From contig JAEYWL010000077.1 of NCBI GenBank assembly GCA_023428915.1, positions 1-31,552 of the forward strand: a stretch of DNA of 31,552 nt, read 5' to 3'. The DNA comes from Verrucomicrobiota bacterium. Its GTDB lineage: Bacteria > Chlamydiota > Chlamydiia > Chlamydiales > JAEYWL01. The stretch's first letter is position 1. Each line of letters begins with the position of its first letter. Below the pieces are notes generated by a model. That model had not been told where the DNA came from, ran no database searches, and worked only from the letters and a program-made list of their open reading frames with translations. The position numbers were made by a program, and so were the translations under genes. Of the stretch, positions 24,157 to 31,552 are shown piece after piece.

Positions 24157-24381
24157 AAACAAAAGGCAATGCTAATTTAGACCAGTTAAAACTAAAAAGA
24201 ATTCGAATTACACCTATACAAAAAAAACTTTAACTATTATTTCACTGGCGATGGTTGAAAAGGAAGTTTGAAAATTGTCATTTTTTAAGAAAAAATGGGC
24301 AATAAAATATATTTTTCTCTCCTAAAAGTCAATTAAAATAGAAATTAGTATTGTTAAATATTGGCAAGTTTGTAAATATCC

Positions 24382-24408
24382 GCGATTTTTAAAATCCAAG
24401 TAAATCGC
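24382..24408 (+). promoter_or_regulatory. stem-loop just upstream of the Rhs ribosome-binding region
   Basis: GCGATTT (24382-24388) pairs with AAATCGC (24402-24408) around a 13-base AT-rich loop, directly before AAGGAC and 17 bases before the Rhs ATG. It might affect translation start. The surrounding gap (24157-24425) is AT-rich with no ORF and no clear promoter hexamers. Confidence 0.25.
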
Positions 24409-24425
24409 AAGGACCTGAAGTTGCT

Positions 24426-27400
24426 ATGTTAAAATATCTTTCTCTACTACTTGTCAGCTTATCTTTGTTTGCAAGCGATAATGCAGAAACCAATAATTTG
24501 GCTTATACGGAGTTTGAGAAGTCGTCGATTGTAGCGGGATGTGTTAACGCTATCACGGGCACATATTTTAGCTGCCATCAGGATTTGGTGATGGCAGGGC
24601 CTGAGCCTTTGGCCTTGGAAAGGGTGTACACTGGAGGCAATTGCCATATCAATAGCATGCAGAGATTGTGGGGGCATAACCATGACTGCTACTTGCATAG
24701 CTTTAAACATCCCTCGCATGGATTAGTGGCACAGTTTATCGATGGCAGCGGCTCATCTTCCTGGCATCAGAGCAAGGGCGGCCCAATGCTATTTCAGAAG
24801 CAATGGAACCAAAGGGGGCTGACGAATTGCCATGGGCAAATAATTTCTGCCAGGACCAATTTAAAGCACACAAAAGTTGGCTATTTAACCGTCACTCATT
24901 GCTCAGGTAGAAGCTTAAGCTTTACCAAGCACCCTCATTCCAATAAATATACGCAGTATTACAACGTCTTAAAAGACACTCGGCCATCAGGCAACAGCTT
25001 TAACTACACTTACGATAAATATGGCAGACCTATCTACATTGAAGCTAAAGGAAAAAAACCTTTTAGCGCTTTAGCATTATCCTATGGCCCGCCATTGCAA
25101 CCGCATATCTCAATATCAGGCAGCGATGGCAGACATACTTATTATAAGTTCACAGACGGGAAACTCTATCAAAAAGGGCTAAGGGACTATAACTCTGAAC
25201 ACTACTTTTTGCTAACTGAAGTCAGCGCCCCAGGTCTTTATGAAAGATACGAATACACCCCCAATTTAGGCAAAGACGGCATGCTCCTTAGCAAAAGAGT
25301 CATGCCGGAAGGACGCTATGTCGCCATCGACTATTGGGGCCACCACTCAAACAAACATGTTATCAATAAAGTTAAAGCCATTAAAGCTCCGGTCGGAACA
25401 GATGCCAACCCCATCACCGTCTTTAGATTTGAATATGACCTGAAAGCCCAGAACGGCTACTTAACCGACACCAGCTACACACACGTCTATGACGCCCTTA
25501 ACCACAGAACCACTTACCAGTACTCAAAATATGAGAGGCTGACAGGAATTTTCCAATACACCGGCACAGGCCCCCATAACCTCTATTCAGTAGAACGCCT
25601 GCACTGGGCAGACGATAACAACCTGGAACAATACTCCCATTTAGCCAGCAAAACCCTAGAAGACGCATCCGGCAACGTCGTACGCTGCAGATTCTTTAGC
25701 TACGACCCCTATGGCAATGTGCTGGAAGAAAGACTCTACGGCAATATCACCGGTTTATCCTTAAATCCCATACGCATGCAAGGCGGCCTCCCCTTAGGAG
25801 GCGAGTACCAATACAAAAAGTACCGTTACGAAAAAGACACCCACTTACCCCTGGTAAAAGAAGACAGCCTTAAAAAAGAAAACTACACCTATGTACCCAA
25901 TACCGACAAAATAGCCGCCAAGTACACCTGGAATGACAACCAGGTCGCCTTTAGGGAATTTAATACCTATGACGATAACGGAGTGCTCATCTGCAAAATC
26001 GTAGATAACGGCTGCAAAGCAGACGTTAATGACCACACTAACTGTACAGAACGCCATATCACCCGCATCACCCCAAGAACAGAAGCCCCAATAGGCCTGC
26101 CCCAGCAAGTAATCGAAGCCTGCTATGACTTTGCCGCCAAGACCGAAAAGCAAATCAAACGCACCGTAAACACCCATGCAAAAACAGGCTGGCTTGTAAG
26201 GCAAGATATCTACGATGCCAACGACCAGTACGCCTACTCCTTAAGCTGGCAGTACAATGAACGCGGCCAAGTCCTGGCAGAGCAAGACGCCCTAGGGCAG
26301 CTCACCCAATACCAATACGACAACAACGGCAATAAAACCGCAGAAATACACCCCTCCGGTAAAATCATAAATTACCGCTATGACCTGGCAAACAGGCTGA
26401 TTGCCGAAGAAGAAATTGCCGACGGGCTTACCCTTGTCACTCAGCACCGATACAACCACCTCTCGCAAAAAACCGCCACAATCGATCAACAAGGTAACAC
26501 CACCCATTACCAATATGACGATTTTGGACGCCTGGTCACTACGGTTTTCCCCCCCATTGCCAATGACCAAGGCGTTCTCTTTTCCCCCACCCTAAAACAC
26601 ACCTATGACATCTCCAACAACATCACCTCCATCACAGACGGCAACGGCTCTGCCACCATGACCGCTTACACTACGCTGGGCAAGCCCTACTACATTATCT
26701 ATCCGGACGGTACAAGCCAAAGATTTACCTACGACCTTCAAGGCAACGTCATAAAAGAAGTCGCCAAAAACGGCAGCTACACCATCCATGAATACGACTA
26801 CTTAAGCCGGGACATCCGCAAAAGCATCTACTCGCCTGAAGGCGAACTCCTCCAAGTCACAACCGCCGCTTATGACGCCTTCCATTTAATCGCAGAAACC
26901 GATGCCTCCGGCGAAACCACAGCCTATACCTATAACCCCCAAGGGCAACTCGTACTAAAAACCCGCGCCGATCTTAAAATCGCCTACACCTACGACTCCT
27001 TAGGCAGACAATACCAGCAAAAAGAATGGTATGGCTTTGGCGAAGACGACTACCTCATCACGCAAAAAACCTATGACAACCTGGACCGCGAAATCACCGA
27101 AACACTCCTGGACCACCAAAACATCCCCCAACTCCAAAAAGAATACACCTACGACGTCCACGGCAACAAAAACACCATTACCCTCTACACCCAAGCCGGC
27201 CTTTCCATCACCAAAAACACCTATAACCAGCGAAACACCCTCATCGCCGCCACCGACCCGCTAAATAACACCACCACTACCCGCATCAACTACCATTACA
27301 AAAATGAACACAACCAAACAGTCACCCAGCAAATCACCACCGACCCCTTAGGCAACACCCAAGTCGTTATCTTTGACGCCTGCAAAAACGAAACCCAAAC

Positions 27401-29870
27401 CCACCGCACCGATAAAAAAGGTAATATCCTGCAAAAACAACAACACATCTTCGACGCTGCCGGCAACAGACTAAAACTCATCGAAACCGTCTATACCCCA
27501 GGAAAAACAGAAAGGCAAGTCATCACCGCCTGGACCTACGATAAAGCCAATAGAGTCATCTCCCTCACAGAAGCCTTCGGCACCCCTGAACAAAAAACCG
27601 TCACCTACACCTATAACCCCAACGGCGAAAAAGAACGCATCTATAAAGCCGACGGCACCACCCTCTGCCATGAATACGACCCTCTCGGCAGGCTCACCCG
27701 TCACTACTCATCCGACCTCACTATCGACTACCACTACACCTACGACGCTCTCAATAACCCCATCTACGTACAAGACCAAATCCACGGACTCGCCACCTAC
27801 AAAAACTACGACCAGAACAACCGCCTCGCTTTAGAAACCCTCGGCAACAACCAAACCATCACCTATAAATACGACAGGCTCGGACGCCCCCAAACAGTCA
27901 CCCTCCCCGACAACTCCTACTATACCTTTACCTTCTCCCCCCACAACTTAACCCAAATCACACGCTATGACGCCAGCAACACACCCCTTTACACCCACCA
28001 TCAAACAAACTACGACCTGAACGGCAACCTCCTGTCCGCCACCCTCCCCAATAACCAAGAAATCCACTACACCTACGACCTCGCCAACCGCCTCATCAAC
28101 TCAACCGCACCCACCTACACCGAAGACCTCGCCTACGACCCCATCGGCAACCTCATCACCCGCAACGCCAACAACACCCCCTGCACCTACCAATACAACA
28201 ACCTCTACCAGCTAACCCAAGAAACCGGCCTCTTTACCAAAAGCTACCAAAACGACTCCCTCTATAACCGGACAGCCAAAGACCAGGACAACTACACCAT
28301 CAACAACCTAAACCAAATCCTCGACGACAGCCGCAACCAATACACCTACGACCCAAACGGCAACCTCATCGCCAAAACCGGCCAAAATAACTGCACCTAC
28401 ACCTATGACGCCCTAGACCGCCTCACCTCAGTCACCACTCCCGCCGCTACCTATACCTACATCTATGACCACGACAACCGCCGCATCATCAAACAAGCCG
28501 ACAACACCACCATTAACTACCTCTATACCGGCAAAGACGAAGTCGGCACCGTCGTCAACAACACCATCACCCAATTCCGCCTCCTCGGCAAAGGCAAAGG
28601 AGCCGAAATCGGCGCCGCCGTCGCCATCGAACTCAAGAACTCCACCTTCATCCCCATCCACGACAACCAAGGCAACGTCGTCCAACTCCTCGACTCTGCC
28701 GGCAACATCGTCACCGCCTACCGCTACTCCGCCTTCGGCGAAGAAACCTCTCAAGCCAGCGTCATCCTGAACCCCTGGCGCTTCTCCTCCAAACGCTGCG
28801 ATGAAGAAACCGGCTGGTACTATTTCGGCCGCCGTTACTACTCCACCGACCTCGGCCGCTGGATCACCCCCGACCCCTTAGGCTACGACGCCGGCCCCAA
28901 CCTCTACGCCTACGTCCTCAACACCCCCATGACCCACTTCGACCTGTACGGGCTTAAAGATCAGGCAAATGCTGATGCAAATGCTCCTCCCAAGTCTCAA
29001 GGGGTTAATAATTCGATCCATCAAGCCTGTATGAAAGTGATCATTGCCTCAGTTTCACAGGATATTCGAGTGCCAGTGGCAATTAATATGATCTATCACG
29101 GCAACGACTCGCCAGCTATGATGGGGAGTCACTATTCAGTAACTCCAAGAACAAGTGTTCTTGAGAATCAAGCTTCACAAGCTACAACCAACGACCAAAA
29201 TAAAAATAGTGATTTAAAGCACATACTCGGAGGAGTTGGGCATGCAGTAGTAAATTATGGGGTAGATTTCATTCTTGATTTAGAAGAGATATCTTTTAGT
29301 ATTGGCTCTGCCCTTTTTGGAACTCGAGAAGGTATGCGTGAAAGCTTTGAAGGCTTTAAAACTTGGCAGAGAGGTTTAGTAGATAATACATACTGTAGTG
29401 TCTTCTCAATTGATCAGTCAAATTCCAGTTATCAAGCCGCTCATTCAATGACAGCAACAGCATTAGAAATTGCCGCCATTTCTCGAATGGGGGTTGGAAT
29501 GGTGAAAAGTGCCTGTAAATTAACAAGTACAGCCGTTGAAATTGCTAGTGCAACAAAGGGGGGGATGCTAAAATCTGATCTGGTTATCAAAGAAACTTTA
29601 CAGAGTAAAGGAAAGATTACTAGTCGATATAGGCTCTCAGCATCAGAAGCCTTGGAAGCGGGTGAAAAATTTCTTGGTACTGGCTATCGAGAAATTGGAA
29701 AATCAGGTAGCGGTGTCTTTAGAAGTTCAGATGGCCTCAGACAATTTCGAATAGACACCAATTCATTGTTAGGAAAACATAACCCTTGGGAACCACACGT
29801 TCATTTGGAAACATATACACCTGGTAAAAGAGCTCCTAACGTAAACAATCATATTTTTTTTAATGAGTGA
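24426..29870 (+). CDS. Rhs/YD-repeat polymorphic toxin with C-terminal toxin-like tip
   Basis: 1,814 residues. A Sec signal (1-16, LLLVSLSLFA) precedes an N-terminal block (35-75) with VNAITGTYFSCHQDLVMAGP, as in Rhs proteins of the DUF6531 kind. Residues ~190-1410 are YD repeats (YxYDxxGxL types, such as YQYDNNGNKTAEIHPSGK) that build a cocoon-like shell. The Rhs core ends with DPLGYDAGPNLYAYVLNTPM and HFDLYGL at residue 1510, where autocleavage is known in the family. Residues 1511-1814 are the variable tip: a pre-toxin part and a final ~82-residue domain (1733-1814) with VFRSSDGLRQFRID, GKHNP, HVHLE and NNHI (H1785, H1791, H1793, H1809), probably a nuclease-type toxin, unproven. No PAAR domain is present, so export by Sec rather than T6SS loading is inferred. 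The core is C-rich, the tip AT-rich. The likely immunity gene overlaps its end. Confidence 0.92.
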   Translation: MLKYLSLLLVSLSLFASDNAETNNLAYTEFEKSSIVAGCVNAITGTYFSCHQDLVMAGPEPLALERVYTGGNCHINSMQRLWGHNHDCYLHSFKHPSHGLVAQFIDGSGSSSWHQSKGGPMLFQKQWNQRGLTNCHGQIISARTNLKHTKVGYLTVTHCSGRSLSFTKHPHSNKYTQYYNVLKDTRPSGNSFNYTYDKYGRPIYIEAKGKKPFSALALSYGPPLQPHISISGSDGRHTYYKFTDGKLYQKGLRDYNSEHYFLLTEVSAPGLYERYEYTPNLGKDGMLLSKRVMPEGRYVAIDYWGHHSNKHVINKVKAIKAPVGTDANPITVFRFEYDLKAQNGYLTDTSYTHVYDALNHRTTYQYSKYERLTGIFQYTGTGPHNLYSVERLHWADDNNLEQYSHLASKTLEDASGNVVRCRFFSYDPYGNVLEERLYGNITGLSLNPIRMQGGLPLGGEYQYKKYRYEKDTHLPLVKEDSLKKENYTYVPNTDKIAAKYTWNDNQVAFREFNTYDDNGVLICKIVDNGCKADVNDHTNCTERHITRITPRTEAPIGLPQQVIEACYDFAAKTEKQIKRTVNTHAKTGWLVRQDIYDANDQYAYSLSWQYNERGQVLAEQDALGQLTQYQYDNNGNKTAEIHPSGKIINYRYDLANRLIAEEEIADGLTLVTQHRYNHLSQKTATIDQQGNTTHYQYDDFGRLVTTVFPPIANDQGVLFSPTLKHTYDISNNITSITDGNGSATMTAYTTLGKPYYIIYPDGTSQRFTYDLQGNVIKEVAKNGSYTIHEYDYLSRDIRKSIYSPEGELLQVTTAAYDAFHLIAETDASGETTAYTYNPQGQLVLKTRADLKIAYTYDSLGRQYQQKEWYGFGEDDYLITQKTYDNLDREITETLLDHQNIPQLQKEYTYDVHGNKNTITLYTQAGLSITKNTYNQRNTLIAATDPLNNTTTTRINYHYKNEHNQTVTQQITTDPLGNTQVVIFDACKNETQTHRTDKKGNILQKQQHIFDAAGNRLKLIETVYTPGKTERQVITAWTYDKANRVISLTEAFGTPEQKTVTYTYNPNGEKERIYKADGTTLCHEYDPLGRLTRHYSSDLTIDYHYTYDALNNPIYVQDQIHGLATYKNYDQNNRLALETLGNNQTITYKYDRLGRPQTVTLPDNSYYTFTFSPHNLTQITRYDASNTPLYTHHQTNYDLNGNLLSATLPNNQEIHYTYDLANRLINSTAPTYTEDLAYDPIGNLITRNANNTPCTYQYNNLYQLTQETGLFTKSYQNDSLYNRTAKDQDNYTINNLNQILDDSRNQYTYDPNGNLIAKTGQNNCTYTYDALDRLTSVTTPAATYTYIYDHDNRRIIKQADNTTINYLYTGKDEVGTVVNNTITQFRLLGKGKGAEIGAAVAIELKNSTFIPIHDNQGNVVQLLDSAGNIVTAYRYSAFGEETSQASVILNPWRFSSKRCDEETGWYYFGRRYYSTDLGRWITPDPLGYDAGPNLYAYVLNTPMTHFDLYGLKDQANADANAPPKSQGVNNSIHQACMKVIIASVSQDIRVPVAINMIYHGNDSPAMMGSHYSVTPRTSVLENQASQATTNDQNKNSDLKHILGGVGHAVVNYGVDFILDLEEISFSIGSALFGTREGMRESFEGFKTWQRGLVDNTYCSVFSIDQSNSSYQAAHSMTATALEIAAISRMGVGMVKSACKLTSTAVEIASATKGGMLKSDLVIKETLQSKGKITSRYRLSASEALEAGEKFLGTGYREIGKSGSGVFRSSDGLRQFRIDTNSLLGKHNPWEPHVHLETYTPGKRAPNVNNHIFFNE

Positions 29871-30114
29871 AATGTCTGATTTAAGAATTGAATCATATGG
29901 TCAAATCTTGGAGGGAGAACTAAAAGATTGGTATATCTTTATTCAAGATGATGCAGAAAATACGGGAGGATATCTAATATTGTTTAGTGCTTCTCTCGAC
30001 CCCACTGACCCTAAAGGATTTGACGATTGGGTAGAAAACTTTCAAGACCTTCAGGAATATTTTCGAGAAAACAAATGGAAAATTCATTGGCTAGATGAAA
30101 TTTCTCATGATTGA
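29863..30114 (+). CDS. putative immunity protein for the Rhs toxin tip
   Basis: 83 residues, strongly acidic (many Asp and Glu), without signal or membrane segment. Its ATG lies inside the last codons of the Rhs gene, giving an 8-base overlap; another ATG at 29872 is possible. Visible blocks are LKDWYIFIQDDAENTGGYLI, SLDPTDPKGFDDWVENFQDL and YFRENKWKIHWLDE. Small acidic genes directly after an Rhs toxin tip are nearly always the matching immunity protein, which binds and blocks the toxin in the producer. Here that role rests on position, size and charge. AT-rich composition matches the tip, so the pair was likely acquired together. Confidence 0.7.
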   Translation: MSEMSDLRIESYGQILEGELKDWYIFIQDDAENTGGYLILFSASLDPTDPKGFDDWVENFQDLQEYFRENKWKIHWLDEISHD

Positions 30115-30302
30115 AATTTAACTCGTTAAGCTTGGAGAATGATTTATAAAGGGTGGATAAGCATCTATGATAGTGATCCTAAAACTTAAAGACGAACAAT
30201 AGCTAGATAAACTTTAATTTAGATGGTTCATTTTACAGTTATTATTTTACGTAAATATTAAGAAAAATGCCTTCACGATTAACTAACTAAAAGGAGAGGC
30301 AA

Positions 30303-30542
30303 ATGCGCATCTTAGATGAGAACTCTGATAAGTCTTTAGAAAATACAACATTGTATTTAACCTTTATGGAAGCGTCACATTTAAGAGATAGTCTTGATCA
30401 GCTACTCGAAAAACCTTTGAATAACCATGCTCATGTATCTAGTGAAGATTACCAAAAAGAAATAACTGTTTGCATTTATGATGTGAATAACTTACAGGAT
30501 TTTGATGAAAGATCTAAGAATTTGATTATAAATGACCAGTAA
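30303..30542 (+). CDS. small acidic protein, possible second immunity or orphan gene
   Basis: 79 residues, acidic and soluble. It has a helix-rich start (LYLTFMEASHLRDSLDQLLE) and a C-terminal strand block (YQKEITVCIYDVNNL). AAGGAG seven bases before the ATG is a strong ribosome-binding site. It follows the putative immunity gene by 188 bases; that gap holds only a 16-codon ATG frame from 30139 without database-like features. Small acidic genes of this kind commonly accumulate behind Rhs tips as immunity genes left from earlier tip exchanges, so an immunity role is a plausible inference and no more. The family is not recognised. Confidence 0.6.
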   Translation: MRILDENSDKSLENTTLYLTFMEASHLRDSLDQLLEKPLNNHAHVSSEDYQKEITVCIYDVNNLQDFDERSKNLIINDQ

Positions 30543-30696
30543 GTATTATTCTAAGCAATAAAGCAGATCAATTTTCTTTAAATTGTTCTGGCTTGCTTGA
30601 TGCGGGACGCTTATGAAGCAGCATTGTATTGTGCTTTATAAGAGGATTGAATATGTGTTGTTTATCTTTAAAAAGAAGAGTTGTTCTAAGGAGCTT

Positions 30697-31440
30697 ATGG
30701 AATCGAAAAAGAAAAATAGTATATGGAAAGCAAAAGCAGGGAATAAATCTTTTGAAGTTGAAGAAAAAATATCAGGAGAGTTTTATCTTCAGGCATTTGA
30801 AAATGGAGAACTGGTTAATGGATATAAGAAAGGCACTTTTGAGCAGGCTTTAAATTTTGCTTTAAATGAGTTTAGTGTGCCAAAGGATAGCTGGGTAAAG
30901 GTGAAAGAAGATGAGCAGCTATCTGCACCTAATTCAAGTGTTACCTTAGATACAACCATAGAAAGGGAAGAGAACATTAGACAGAAATGGCTGACCTCAA
31001 TGATTGTATTTGCTATCCTCTCCGTTTGCCTATCATTTTTGAAGTTGCGAGGTCATCTCGAGTCAACACCAAATGAATTTGATCTTACTGACCTCGTATC
31101 GGGAACTATTATTAATACAGCGCTTTTTGCTTTATGGTTCTGGTTAACATATAATTTTGCTTATAAAAAAAGAGGTACAATCTGGTTAGGATTGAATATC
31201 ATTGCTACATTTATGGCATTAGTGATCGCTGTTATCTTTATTGGTATTCTTTTTATGCCAAATTCGTTTTTTGAAGGAAAATATCTTGCTGTTGCCCTAG
31301 CTTTTGGCTTAATAATTTTGTGTGCAGAGCTTTACTATTTTATCAATTGCATACGGCTATATAGACTAAATTCAAGAAGAAAAAAGGTTCTTATGTCAAA
31401 TGGCACGAAGAATGACCCACTTTGTGAGCACTTAGAATGA
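30697..31440 (+). CDS. hypothetical four-helix membrane protein, 3' end reshaped by repeat
   Basis: 247 residues from the ATG at 30697, which has AAGGAG close upstream; the frame is open to an ATG at 30613, but the extra 28 residues lack a good ribosome-binding site. An N-terminal soluble domain (1-~85, SIWKAKAGNKSFEVEEKISG, then FENGELVNGYKKGTFEQALN) is followed by four transmembrane helices (starting SMIVFAILSVCLSFLKL, TIINTALFALWFWLTYNFAY, LGLNIIATFMALVIAVIFIG and YLAVALAFGLIILCAELYYF). The last residues, GTKNDPLCEHLE, are encoded by the first unit of the TGACCCAC repeat that follows, so the original C-terminus was probably replaced. Function unknown; it might belong to the toxin locus as a membrane immunity-type protein, but nothing shows this. 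Confidence 0.6.
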   Translation: MESKKKNSIWKAKAGNKSFEVEEKISGEFYLQAFENGELVNGYKKGTFEQALNFALNEFSVPKDSWVKVKEDEQLSAPNSSVTLDTTIEREENIRQKWLTSMIVFAILSVCLSFLKLRGHLESTPNEFDLTDLVSGTIINTALFALWFWLTYNFAYKKRGTIWLGLNIIATFMALVIAVIFIGILFMPNSFFEGKYLAVALAFGLIILCAELYYFINCIRLYRLNSRRKKVLMSNGTKNDPLCEHLE

Positions 31441-31552
31441 CCCACCCTGTCGGGCATCCCAAGTGACCCACCTGGCGGGCAACAAGAATGACCCACCCAA
31501 CGAGCAAAAAGTTTGACCCACCCCAGCCTCAAAAATGCGGGCGCCGAGGCCT
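31410..31552. mobile_element. iterated TGACCCACC boxes, possible IS21-like terminus cut by the window
   Basis: Five boxes of (A/T)(G/T)GACCCACC-type sequence follow one another at about 24- to 27-base intervals (near 31412, 31437, 31463, 31488 and 31514), most followed by a GGGCA/GAGCA-like part. Multiple short direct repeats at the ends are known for IS21-family elements, and boxes of this kind are familiar from them. No transposase is visible because the window ends. The first box lies inside the 3' end of the preceding ORF. Confidence 0.45.

Noticed and set aside
26292..28754. Several long minus-strand frames inside the Rhs gene (for example 28428-28754 and 26292-26570)
   Set aside because: They mirror the strongly C-rich, stop-poor coding strand, have Gly/Val/Asp-rich low-complexity products and lack ribosome-binding sites.
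30139..30189. A 16-codon ATG frame between the two small acidic genes
   Set aside because: Too short, no proper ribosome-binding spacing, no recognisable similarity; at most a remnant.
30613..30696. Upstream ATG for the four-helix membrane protein
   Set aside because: No good Shine-Dalgarno sequence, while AAGGAG stands just before the ATG at 30697; the upstream start is not fully excluded.
31410..31552. CRISPR array reading of the regularly spaced boxes
   Set aside because: Units of about 25 bases with short, variable boxes and spacers far too short for CRISPR; no cas genes.

Overview
The window looks like a chromosomal segment from an environmental (amoeba-associated type) member of the Chlamydiota. 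The basis is the combination of a chlamydial-type GltT transporter, a pdhABC operon, hemL, lpxD and an Omp85/TamA protein with proteins resembling host-directed effectors: a bilobed-hydrophobic (Inc-like) pair, a U-box-like protein and a protein-kinase-like remnant. No rRNA, tRNA, CRISPR array or origin was seen. The genus cannot be fixed from the sequence alone.

Layout. 1-1019: 3' part of lpxD (lipid A synthesis), plus strand. 1020-1569: gene-free, holding a palindrome-rich mobile-type repeat nested inside a second inverted repeat. 1570-3847, minus: two paralogous membrane proteins and a small exported WxxGHW-repeat protein. 3872-7213, minus: pdhA-pdhB-pdhC. 7324-7463: second copy of the palindrome repeat. 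7482-9392, minus: a Na+/dicarboxylate symporter followed by a bacilliredoxin-like protein fused to what looks like a colicin-D-immunity-like domain. 9608-12232, minus: a tightly overlapping operon, short NfeD, FloA, a small membrane-anchored unknown and a YggS-type PLP protein. 12312-13265, plus: an exported GT92-like glycosyltransferase. 13311-14909, minus: long NfeD (ClpP-class protease plus NfeD). The glycosyltransferase therefore sits between the two NfeD genes.

14936-20919 is an accessory stretch on the plus strand: a kinase-like protein without its catalytic residues, a 953-residue protein ending in a U-box-like domain, a 173-base long palindrome, and a shortened paralog of the U-box protein whose lost C-terminus survives as a decayed fragment downstream. 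hemL (minus) and a TamA/Omp85-type protein (plus) follow.

24426-31440 is a polymorphic-toxin locus: a Sec-exported 1,814-residue Rhs/YD-repeat protein with a distinct C-terminal toxin-like tip, an overlapping acidic 83-residue gene that is the likely immunity gene, another small acidic gene, and a four-helix membrane protein. Base composition changes abruptly at the end of the Rhs core. The window ends in iterated TGACCCACC boxes that may be the terminus of an insertion sequence (IS21-like), and these boxes supply the last codons of the preceding ORF.

The most noteworthy points are the Rhs tip-immunity module with its composition break, the redox-immunity domain fusion, the pseudokinase-like protein, the U-box protein with its broken copy, and two kinds of palindromic repeat element.
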